From the NCBI RefSeq assembly GCF_000003815.2, contig NC_049994.1:18992465-19056464 (forward strand): 64,000 nucleotides of DNA, given 5' to 3'. How positions within the stretch are numbered: the first letter of the stretch is position 1; each line of letters begins with the position of its first letter. The position numbers and the translations under genes are program-made. This stretch comes from Branchiostoma floridae (Eukaryota; Chordata; Leptocardii; Amphioxiformes; Branchiostomatidae). Below the pieces are notes generated by a model. The model had not been told where the DNA came from, ran no database searches, and saw nothing but the letters and a program-made list of their open reading frames with translations. Positions 56,501-64,000 of the stretch are shown here, one piece after another.

Positions 56501-59350
56501 TCTCTGGAAAGACGCTTAGCAGTAAGAAAGAAGAAGAAGAAGAAGAAGATAAGAAGGATACACTGGTGCACTTAGATATTGTCATAGATTATCGGGTAAA
56601 GATACCATAATTGTACACCAATATACAGAAAATTCTGGAAATTTAAGCATTCTTGCATTGCTTGTTGAGTTACCGATTCCAGTTCAGAAGAGAATCTGAC
56701 TAGCTTTCTGGTGGTTAGTTTATAACTAAAACTTTTTTTTAGCCCCCAGACCCTGTCCCCCCTCTGAGTGTCCCAGGTGGTTCGGCCCCCGCCTCCTTAG
56801 CGAGCGTTCTGCAGGAGGAAATGGACCAGACTCGAGCAGAGATGGTGCAGCTTCGCTCACTCGTTAGGACACAGCACCTGGCATTGAACAGGCTTCTGTT
56901 ATCACAGCCTCAGGGTAAGGATAAACTGTAGTACCAGTTGTAGTAGTAAGTTGTAGTAGTAGTTGTAGTAGTAGTGGTAGTAGTTGTAGTTATGAGTAGT
57001 AGTGGTAGTAGTGGTAGTAGTAGTTGTAGTAGTAGTTGTAGTAGTAGTGGTAGTAGTTGTAGTTATGAGTAGTAGTGGTAGTAGTGGTAGTAGTAGTTGT
57101 AGTAGTAGTGTTAGTAGTGGTAGTAGTAGTAGTAGTAGTAGTGTTAGTAGTGGTAGTGGTAGTAGTAGTTGTAGTAGTAGTGTTAGTAGTGGTAGTGGTA
57201 GTAGTAGTAGTAGTAGTAGTGTTAGTATGCAGGAGGAAATGGACCAGACACAGTGATGGTGCAGCTTCGCTCACTCGTTAGGACGCAGAACCAGGCTGCT
57301 GTTGTTACAGCCTCAGGGTAAGCTAGCACGATGACTAAGAGTTTGTTCACTTCCTTTTATGTTAATCTTCCAGTGTATAAAACATTGCAGGTTTATATAA
57401 AAAATGTTCCCTTTTCTTCCATTTCAAAGAAGTTTTTGATGACTCAGAACGTAAAAGTTGTATACTTGAGTACCTAAAAAGTCATATTTCTATAACAGGA
57501 CCAATATGAAAGACATTACAACTTTGCCTGACGTACATTTTGTACATTTCCTTTGACACATTTAGCAACTGAAGCACTATGCACCCAAAATGTCAGGTTC
57601 CTTGAAAAGAATTCAAATTCCTTGGTATCGTTTTTCTAATGTAATGTAATGTAACTTTGGATTTTTTTTAGCCGCGAGCCCGGAGCCAGCCAGCGGTGGG
57701 AGGGAAGGCCCCCCCACCCCAGGGGATTCAGACATCGGCAGCCTGGGGGTTCTAGAGGGGGCGGAGCTGGCTTCCTACCCCCCTCCTGCTTCCTACCCCC
57801 CTCCTGACATCGCTGACCCCACGGTCGGAGGTCACGACATCGCTGACCCGAGGGTCAGAGGTCACGACATCGCTGACCCCATGGTTGGGGGTCACGGCAT
57901 CCACCCGGTCCAGTGTACGGATGAGTTCTCACGGCGGAACGTTCCCGCGAACAGGAACCGAGAGTCGGAGGACCTGATGCTGTTCTCAGGTTCCACGCTC
58001 GCAAGCCGACTCACCAACCAGTTCGGCAGGACTGTGAACCCTGCAGGCGTGAGCGCGGGAAATATCGCCAGGCCGCAGTATCCGGACAGCGTGAGCCCGA
58101 GGCCGCAGTATCCGAATGGCATGGGTGCAGGAAGCCTCTCCAGACCACGGTATCCGCCCGCAGACGGGTACCACTGCATTGTGGGAATACCCCTGCCCAC
58201 GGGGAGGCCAGAGCGGCCTCCGCAGGGGGCCACGCTCGAGAACCGGTTCCGCCAGCTCGGCGCCAACCAGAGCGTCCAGACCCCCATCCGGTACGAGAGG
58301 AACACGGAGTACGCCAGTCGCCAGGACAACGTGGGCAGCAACGTCAACATCGCCCAACCAGAGCCCACGGACACGAATCAGTCGTCGACACCGCCGATGA
58401 CACAAACGCGGCAGTTTGCCTGGCTGGAGTCGGGGAAGGAAATCCCACCCCAGAACATCTACACCACACAGAACAGCTCCCAACCTGCTCACGACCTTCA
58501 ACCCCAGGTCAGGGGGCACGGCGAGGTCAGGGGGCAGAGTGGAGAATGGGGTAATGAGGTCATAGTTCAGGGGTCGGCGCTGGAGTNNNNNNNNNNNNNN
58601 NNNNNNNNNNNNNNNNNNNNNNNNNNNNNNNNNNNNNNNNNNNNNNNNNNNNNNNNNNNNNNNNNNNNNNNNNNNNNNNNNNNNNNNNNNNNNNNNNNNN
58701 NNNNNNNNNNNNNNNNNNNNNNNNNNNNNNNNNNNNNNNNNNNNNNNNNNNNNNNNNNNNNNNNNNNNNNNNNNNNNNNNNNNNNNNNNNNNNNNNNNNN
58801 NNNNNNNNNNNNNNNNNNNNNNNNNNNNNNNNNNNNNNNNNNNNNNNNNNNNNNNNNNNNNNNNNNNNNNNNNNNNNNNNNNNNNNNNNNNNNNNNNNNN
58901 NNNNNNNNNNNNNNNNNNNNNNNNNNNNNNNNNNNNNNNNNNNNNNNNNNNNNNNNNNNNNNNNNNNNNNNNNNNNNNNNNNNNNNNNNNNNNNNNNNNN
59001 NNNNNNNNNNNNNNNNNNNNNNNNNNNNNNNNNNNNNNNNNNNNNNNNNNNNNNNNNNNNNNNNNNNNNNNNNNNNNNNNNNNNNNNNNNNNNNNNNNNN
59101 NNNNNNNNNNNNNNNNNNNNNNNNNNNNNNNNNNNNNNNNNNNNNNNNNNNNNNNNNNNNNNNNNNNNNNNNNNNNNNNNNNNNNNNNNNNNNNNNNNNN
59201 NNNNNNNNNNNNNNNNNNNNNNNNNNNNNNNNNNNNNNNNNNNNNNNNNNNNNNNNNNNNNNNNNNNNNNNNNNNNNNNNNNNNNNNNNNNNCGCTCACT
59301 TTGAAGAGGAGGAGGCTCGAGATGACGGCTTCGAACTCTTCCAGATGTAG
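50520..59350 (+). CDS. AZI2/TBKBP1: TBK1/IKK-epsilon adaptor, AZI2 (NAP1)/TBKBP1 (SINTBAD) family
   Basis: These adaptors hold TBK1 and IKK-epsilon through a short helix and steer interferon and xenophagy signalling. After a non-coding exon (about 50520-50593), coding exons are 52494-52638 (ATG 52501), 53425-53542, 54910-55037, 55939-56265, 56743-56914 and 57672-59350, with agreeing phases 0, 1, 0, 0 and 1. Family blocks: 'GDDEISIL' (human EDDISIL), 'ASYFALKKAFAALKVRLREV' (SHFALITAY.DIKERL), 'SINKAYEAYKEKC' (VNKAYHAYREVC). The TBK1-binding helix is 'EEMDQTRAEMVQLRSLV' then 'LALNRLL'. Exon 5 carries an unusual run of Cys-x-x-Cys units. The last exon is Pro-rich and disordered, with a 706-base gap, and ends 'FEEEEARDDGFELFQM'; no C2H2 finger like that of TBKBP1 is seen. 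It is probably a pre-duplication relative of both vertebrate genes. Confidence 0.88.
50533..50574 (+). CDS. upstream open reading frame in exon 1
   Basis: The ATG inside the YY1-like element starts a 13-residue frame, 'MAADDNIALLFLF', ending in TAA before the exon 1 donor. If exon 1 is transcribed as proposed, this uORF would precede the main start at 52501 and could dampen translation. Function is inferred only. Confidence 0.45.
   Translation: MAADDNIALLFLF
50976..51371. mobile_element. hAT-like MITE (CAGGGTTCTCCCCAG), 396 bp
   Basis: CAGGGTTCTCCCCAGA at the left mirrors TCTGGGGAGAACCCTG at the right, and ATAGA flanks both sides (50971-50975 and 51372-51376). 'ctccactatact' recurs near each end. 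CAGGG ends suggest hAT, though a 5-base duplication is shorter than the usual 8. Confidence 0.8.
51520..52103. mobile_element. inverted-repeat element, about 585 bp
   Basis: 'TTAAAGGC(A/G)CCCAGAGCAGTTTTT' occurs at the left and inverted at the right, with an AT-rich body between and a GC-richer centre. No coding frame. Superfamily unknown. Confidence 0.8.
52258..52440 (+). repeat. two decoy copies of the 5' edge of adaptor exon 2
   Basis: At 52258 and 52367, after 'tacag' and 'cacag', the sequence repeats 'gtaactgatgatgggtactg' and on to 'cctggaggct', the opening of the true exon at 52494 including its ATG. Both then diverge into 'agtactgcagcag' and a GTTT run. Confidence 0.88.
52675..52959 (+). 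repeat. three decoy copies of the 3' edge of adaptor exon 2
   Basis: Copies ending at 52745, 52852 and 52959 repeat the last about 70 coding bases of exon 2 ('QPLLMDQSMCNNG.EDSDGLQ'), each with its own CAG|GT donor. They are separated by (GTTT)n runs. The true donor is at 52638|52639. Confidence 0.9.
53000..53190 (+). mobile_element. SINE-like copy
   Basis: 'gagcttgaatcctgtcatg' (B-box-like) and 'aaaaatgggtacctgacttc' match 41222-41465. Confidence 0.6.
53815..53935. mobile_element. short copy of the ACACGGTGTATT palindromic family
   Basis: 'tatagaatacaacacagtgt' at the left and 'cttgttgtattctatatg' at the right are inverted ends around a GC-richer centre. Confidence 0.7.
54019..54262 (+). 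pseudogene. truncated copy of adaptor exon 4 followed by a palindrome
   Basis: After an acceptor at 54018 the sequence encodes 'DDFSGSGAPRPELMPSINKA', 'YEAYKEK' and a stop, matching the first half of the true exon at 54910. The exon tail and intron-like sequence (54067-54127) then recur inverted at 54155-54213. The intron-like part alone recurs a third time to 54262. A 100-base gap follows nearby. Confidence 0.85.
54358..54457. other. assembly gap (100 N)
   Basis: Placeholder gap inside the adaptor intron, next to the palindrome that may have broken the assembly. Confidence 0.99.
54640..54705 (-). ncRNA. hammerhead-like ribozyme motif, probable Penelope-like element end
   Basis: The minus strand at 54664-54693 reads CTGATGA, then A, a six-pair stem GGTGAC/GTCACC around AGACA, then GAAAC. 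This is the order of a hammerhead core (CUGAUGA, stem II, GAAA). Such motifs are known at the ends of Penelope-like retroelements. Stems I and III were not resolved and no reverse transcriptase is nearby. Confidence 0.55.
55510..55612 (-). mobile_element. CR1-like LINE 3' scrap
   Basis: The minus strand reads 'YQPRIDVLKYHTF' and, after a slip, 'GIRCHQVHYEHPH', the same motif set as the 6091-6312 fragment ('[10 protein letters not shown]'). About 100 bases remain. Confidence 0.6.
55650..55800 (+). mobile_element. tRNA-derived SINE head
   Basis: 'tagtccagtggttagcggcc' (A-box-like) and 'tagggttcgattccag' (B-box GGTTCGATTCC) are spaced like a tRNA gene's internal promoter. The body does not fold as a functional tRNA. 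Confidence 0.65.
56920..57317 (+). repeat. (GTA)n array ending in a degenerate copy of adaptor exon 6
   Basis: About 300 bases of GTA-type repeat (with GTT and GGTA variants) start just after the exon 6 donor. At 57228-57317 the end of exon 6 recurs: 'gaggaaatggaccagac', 'atggtgcagcttcgctcact' and '...cctcagg|gtaagc'. It has a small internal deletion that breaks the frame. It keeps a donor but has no acceptor. Confidence 0.85.
58587..59292. other. assembly gap (706 N)
   Basis: A sized gap inside the last exon of the adaptor. The frame on either side is compatible, but gap length is an estimate, so protein length is uncertain. Confidence 0.99.
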
Positions 59351-59870
59351 AGGTGCGAAAGTGAAAGTTTTGGAAGAAGGTGAAACTTTTACTTTCAGGA
59401 TGCTTTCAAAGGCTTCTAGATGTAGTCTAAGTAACGAAAATGAAAGTTTTGGAGGAAAGTTTCACTTTGAGGATCGTTTCACACCCTTGCAGATGTAGAG
59501 GTGTGAAAGTGAAAGTTTTGGAAGAAAGTGAAAGTTTCACCTTCAGGATGGTTTCAAACTCTTCTATAATTGTAGTCTAAGGAATGAAAGCGAAAGTTTC
59601 ACTTTCAGGATGGTTTCAAACTCTTCTGGGTGTAGTCTATGGAATAAAAGTGAAAGTTTCACTTTTAAGATGGTTTGGAACTCTTCTAGATGTAGTGTAA
59701 GGAATTAAAGCGAAAGTTTCACTTTTAAGATGGTTAGGAACATTTCCAATTGAAATGAAATGAGTCTAATGAATGAATGTGAAAACTTTTGGAAGACGGA
59801 AAGTTTCCCATTCAGGATGGTTTCAGCCTCTTCAAGATGTAGAGGAGTAAAAGTGAAAAGTTTTGGAAGA
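59351..59870 (+). repeat. minisatellite of ISRE-like GAAAGTGAAA motifs downstream of the adaptor stop
   Basis: About seven diverged units of 60-80 bases, starting one codon before the stop. Each holds 'gaaagtgaaagttt' or 'aaagtttcacttt' with 'aggatggtttcaaactcttc' and 'agatgtag'. 'AGTTTCACTTTC' is the reverse complement of GAAAGTGAAACT, an exact interferon-stimulated response element core (GAAANNGAAACT). It probably lies in the 3' UTR. Confidence 0.75.
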
Positions 59871-60240
59871 AAGGCGTCTTCATTTCTGCATCATTCTTTT
59901 TTTCAGATCTCAGAAACCTACAGAGCAGAAGCCATAGGGATATGTTTTACAGGACAATTATACAAAATTTGACTGTCATTGTATGTAATATACTATAGAT
60001 ATATTATCAAACTGTTACTTTTAGAACAGGGGCACTGAAATTTGAGTTGACTGTAATTTGTGTGTTTAAAAATAAGGACATTTTAAGGTGAAAATACAGC
60101 AAGTAGGTTGTATAAAAGCAGAGATCAGGAGGCCAACTTGAACATGACTCCATAAAACCAAGTGCACTAAACCTGGTCCTCATGCTTTGTTTTTAGTACG
60201 TTTTTTTTCCGGTCAAGAATATTTTTGAAAATAATTTAAA
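59871..60240. other. no feature recognised
   Basis: AT-rich flank after the adaptor gene. No gene or clear repeat seen. Confidence 0.5.
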
Positions 60241-61316
60241 ACTAGAGTTCGGCGACCTCATACCTCCATGAAAATTTAGAGCTTTCGTAAATTTCATGCA
60301 ATTGATTAACACATTAACATAATGTATGCATGGTGTTGTTCATCATTGACTAACGTACACATGTCACAATTATAAAATTCCAATTATTAATCATAAAGCG
60401 GTTTTGCAATTTTTACATAAATTATGCAAATAAGTTCCTCATTACCATATTTGGTATCTGCTTATATTCCACCTATCATAATTAACAAGTGTTACATTTA
60501 TTGAAGTCCAGTTATTGCAAACAATGGAATTATACAATTTTCTCATTAATTATGCAAATTAAGCCCTCATTTGCATAAGATGCATATCATTATGAACATC
60601 TTTGCCCAAGCTACCTGCATACCTAAAATGCAGGCAATCCGTCGTTCCTTTCTGCAGTTATCCTCTTTGGAGTGTCTTGACAAAAAACCCCTGCAGTTCC
60701 ACAATTAAAAGTTAGGAGAATGAAACTAGCCCCACTTTGTCATGACGCTAAGAGCTATCTACCACCCAAATGTCTCGACCATATCACGTCCGGGACAAGA
60801 GATACATTGAAAAAACTGCTATGATAGAATGTTCTCATTAATTATGCAAATGTATTCCTATTTTGCATAATTAGTATTTTATCTTGTACAACATTGTCTA
60901 AGGTACCTACATACCAAAAATCATGCAAATCCATTGTTCCCTTCTTAAGTTATCGTCTTCAGAAGTTTTTGACAAAAATGCCCCTGCTATCCCAAAACTA
61001 GACGCTAGGGAGCCCAAACTTATGTAATTTTTTCCTGAATACAAGAGCTATCTAATACTTAAAAATCGTGACCATAGCATGTTCAGAACACCGAGATTGC
61101 AAAACCGGAAGTTGCGCTGCAGTACCAAGGGGAGCCGCTAGGTGGCCCAAAATCTAATCATTTCCAGCTTTCATCACACCCTACCAACACACCAAGTATG
61201 AAACCAATTCATCCAGCCGTTCTTGAGTTATCTTGTTTACACACACACAGACAGACAGACAGACAGACAAACGCTCGGTAAAATATAACCTCCATGACAT
61301 TTCATGGAGGTAACTA
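60241..61316. mobile_element. fullest copy of the ACCTCCATGA-ended family, about 1.08 kb
   Basis: Begins 'actagagttcggcgacctca' plus 'tacctccatgaaa' and ends 'aacctccatgacatttcatggaggtaacta'. The two ends share an inverted 'tacctccatgaaa'. The body has 'ttatgcaaat' repeats, 'ctatctaccacccaaatg' and 'caagtatgaaaccaat', then a CA/GACA tail. Truncated relatives lie at 1330-1875 and 9405-10875. Non-coding. Confidence 0.75.
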
Positions 61317-61792
61317 AGAACCAACATATGCTGATTTCAAACTGTAATACTTTTTATAGACTGAAAATATTAAAATTTGAAACCTCCATCAGTTGATCCC
61401 TAAACCCCCTCTTTTCATGAATAACAGATATAGGTTACCCAACGGATAAAGGCAACCTGGGTGTCTAATCTCGTTTGACACAGTCGCTTTAAAGTTAGAG
61501 GCACTCCTGCTAGAAAACACCTTTAATATCTATAATTTTTGTATGGTCTGAAATTTTTTTTTTAAAAGTATGTAAAAGCCAAGATGAAACATTATATTAG
61601 ATACATATCTGAGAGTAGGTAACGCTAGTTTACCTTTATCCGCGAGGTAACCTATATCCGTTGCTTTCAAAAATGACCATTTAGGGATATGAAGTCGACG
61701 GATGATAGGGTCAAACTACAACATTTTGAATGTATCACAACTTGAAACCACTGTCCGACCAGGTGATATCCCTTAATACAGTGTTGGTGAAC

Positions 61793-62104
61793 CAGGGCTC
61801 GAAATACCACCTGCATATGCAGGTAACTGCAGGTAAAATTGGAGCTGTGCAGGTATTTCTGGTTTCTACCTGCACCTAACCTGCACTGGTCCATGTACTG
61901 GGTTTTATACATAAATGTCCTATGATGTAGGTGTATAGGGACTGTTACCACCAATAAAGTATTAAAAAATGTTACCTGAACAATTTTAGTATGATCCATG
62001 CTTCCTAAATTCAGAGTTGTGCAGGTAAAATTTGTCTGGTGCAGGTAGTTTTCAATGTTACCTGCACCAGTGCAGGTATGCAGAAAAAAGTATTTCGAGC
62101 CCTG
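61793..62104. mobile_element. hAT-like MITE (CAGGGCTCGAAATAC), 312 bp
   Basis: CAGGGCTCGAAATAC at the left mirrors GTATTTCGAGCCCTG at the right (one difference), with TGAAC duplicated on both sides (61788-61792 and 62105-62109). 'acctgca' and 'tgcaggta' recur throughout. Confidence 0.87.
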
Positions 62105-62566
62105 TGAACACAACGAATATAGATTACCCTGCAGCTAAAGGTGAACTAGCGTTACATATGAATGTACATGTATCAAATGGAGAAAAATGTTGTAATTTTA
62201 AGGAGCAAATATTATGCCAGGTTGTAACCACATGATATGTGGGATCACATGTACTATTGTTCAGCAAATTTGTACAGTAATCGCAAAAATAGGAATTCCA
62301 AAAACTGCAAGACATCACTTGTACAGCAGGACCTGGTGTATTATCAATAAGAGCATCTCATGGTGCCATGTTTGCAAAATGAATAAACCAAGTAATCTGA
62401 CGAAAGTGGCTAGGATTTGTGAAGTGTCCTTGCTATAGTCATAAGTGATTAGTGGAGAGGTTAGTGGATTTAAAATGGTCCAGTTTGCACAACAGCTAGC
62501 CTGCACTACACAGTCTGTCCACAAGGTGGCGTTAGTGGAGTAAGCTGCCAAGGCTTCTGTAAGTAA

Positions 62567-62778
62567 TACTGTAAATGCAGAAATGTTTGTGGTGGATTAA
62601 TGTTCGCGTTTTTCGCGGCGGCCGCTTCACCCCGAATTTAAAACCACCGCAAACATTTTTCCATAATAGTAAGAGACTACAGTGCATGGTGCTACCGCGA
62701 AATTAAAACCACCGCGAAAAGTCCATTTTCCCGCTACCGCGAAATTAAATCCCCGCAAACTTAAATACATTTACAGTA
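62567..62778. mobile_element. inverted sister of the 20820-21036 TA-flanked element
   Basis: TACTGTAAATGCAGAAATG at the left, 'aaatacatttacagta' at the right. The body carries 'accaccgcgaa' blocks in opposite orientation to the copy at 20820. Confidence 0.85.
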
Positions 62779-62794
62779 GACCTTCAGCACAAAA

Positions 62795-62905
62795 ACTGTG
62801 GTTCTAAAACGTTCACAGTTGAGGTCTTTATTCAAATACAATCTCTTCAACAGGATAACGTAGAGTTACTTCCGGAGGTATTGAGTGACATCTGTCACTC
62901 TTCTT
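62795..62905 (-). mobile_element. degenerate hammerhead-like hairpin, probable Penelope-like scrap
   Basis: The minus strand reads CTGAAGAA, then a perfect seven-pair stem GAGTGAC/GTCACTC around AGAT, then AATAC. The layout equals that at 54664-54693 but the core bases have changed, so it would not be active. Confidence 0.4.
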
Positions 62906-63229
62906 CAGGGTTGAACAAGTTTTCTAAAATCCACTTGTCCTATCGGGCAAGCACATAAAAAATGTACTTGCCCGAACCAATTTTTCACTTGCCCAAAATT
63001 CAAATGTCACTGTCACTAGTATATGCATTTTCACTTCCAGCAATGGAATTCTCTGTAGACAGTTGCTTGATGTCATGACTGTAAAAAGTAACAAGTATAT
63101 CAAAATTGCACTAAAATCAATGGAAAAATCTTACTTGCCCGATCGGACAAGTGGGGTAGGACATGCACTTGCCCGAACAGCACTTTCACTTGCCCTGGAC
63201 AATAGGGCTAGTGGACTTGTTTATCCCTG
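62906..63229. mobile_element. hAT-like MITE (CAGGG.T.AACAAGT), 324 bp
   Basis: CAGGGTTGAACAAGT at the left mirrors ACTTGTTTATCCCTG at the right, with CTTCTT on both sides (62900-62905 and 63230-63235). 'acttgcccg' and 'gggcaag' recur inside in both orientations. Confidence 0.8.
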
Positions 63230-63235
63230 CTTCTT

Positions 63236-64000
63236 TGGGATCGCTAGAAAGGTCTTTATCATTCATTCATTATTCCACCCACAACAAATTGAAAACACAC
63301 TGAAAACTAATTGTTCTTGTTCAAAGTGTAATTACATGGAAGTGCATCAGTAATTGACGTTCTCCTGCACGTGACTTTCACAGTTAATGTATTCATTGTC
63401 TTGACTTTAATTTACTCGAGTACGAACTTTTGCTAGCACATAATGATGTATGGTAGACTTGGCCATTTTGACTTATTTGCTTGGGGGAGGGTGGAGACTA
63501 CAGAATGTATAGCTACTTGAAATTAATGTCCATAGATGCCGGAAGAATTCAAAAACAAAAAAAGCAAACAGAACCCGAGTGTATGTAAACTACATGGACT
63601 AAAACTTCCAGATACAGTTGGAAACCTCTTTGGAACTTGATGTTGAAATCACCCCTCCAACCGCAATGGTCTGATCCTAACTGCCAAATGAGAGGCTTGA
63701 TTCGCACATGTGCGGAGCCTCGTGTGTGGGATTTGATATAACCATACATAAGGAGTGGGCAGGACTAAATGGGAATAGTGGGAACTTGTCTGGTTATCGG
63801 TAAAATCGGTTGTGGACACATCAGACCCACCTGTTTATGCCCGGCGGCATGCTGTCAATGACCATCTGGTGAATTAGTTTGGTATCGCCAGAGAGTCATT
63901 GAATTTCAAAATCATAATTAAGAGACGTCGGAGGTTTTTTTTGACAGAAAATCTCAACTGTTCCATTGCTCAGGGCATTGTGACCTGCAAAAATTGACTT
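63236..64000. other. no gene recognised
   Basis: No frame resembles a known protein and no clear repeat family is visible to the window edge. Confidence 0.45.

Noticed and set aside
57986-59299. Long minus-strand frame opposite the last adaptor exon
   Set aside because: Mostly N from the assembly gap plus the shadow of the plus-strand coding exon.
1-64000. LTR retroelements, Polintons or other capsid- or envelope-bearing elements
   Set aside because: I looked for long direct terminal repeats, gag/pol or capsid motifs and saw none; the reverse transcriptase motifs present belong to LINEs.

Overview
The window is animal genomic DNA, and the content points to a lancelet (Branchiostoma, amphioxus). 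The evidence is intron-rich genes with short phase-matched exons, shuffled extracellular modules joined at phase 1 introns, very many short inverted-repeat elements, CR1-like and RTE-like LINE pieces, and intronic tandem repeats built from exon edges. Three runs of N (45171-45270, 54358-54457, 58587-59292) show it is a draft scaffold. No bacterial, phage or LTR-retroelement features were recognised.

Layout. 884-2460 (minus) is a two-exon gene for a small secreted cysteine-rich protein of unknown function. 4821-11076 (minus) is ATG13, the HORMA-domain subunit of the ULK1 autophagy-initiation complex; five exons join in frame to about 452 aa. Head to head with it, 11901-17596 (plus) is TDG, thymine DNA glycosylase; four exons give about 351 aa. 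17597-22464 is intergenic, with inverted-repeat elements and minisatellites. 22465-41145 (minus) is the standout locus. Read 5' to 3' on the minus strand it encodes LDL-receptor YWTD repeats, a short linker, a Thr-rich mucin-like repeat, a C-type lectin domain, an LDLa module, a Frizzled domain, a kringle and a sushi/CCP module. It ends in a complete four-TM Cys-loop (pentameric ligand-gated) channel. I checked every intron phase from 32749 to the stop at 22465 and they agree across 15 exons (about 1,145 aa). Only the joins between the YWTD exons and the linker are unresolved. 41146-50500 holds mainly repeats. About 50520-59350 (plus) is a TBK1/IKK-epsilon adaptor of the AZI2/TBKBP1 family, cut by two gaps. 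59351-64000 is a minisatellite rich in ISRE-like motifs followed by mobile elements.

Themes. The recognised genes touch autophagy initiation, DNA demethylation/repair, innate immune signalling and ligand-gated ion transport; nothing suggests they work as one pathway. Two observations stand out. (1) The chimeric channel puts in one polypeptide the module types that, in vertebrate neuromuscular synapses, are split among LRP4 (LDLa/YWTD), MuSK/ROR (Frizzled/kringle) and the acetylcholine receptor. (2) Truncated copies of exon edges, each keeping its own splice site, recur in ATG13, TDG and the TBK1 adaptor, making arrays of decoy acceptors and donors.
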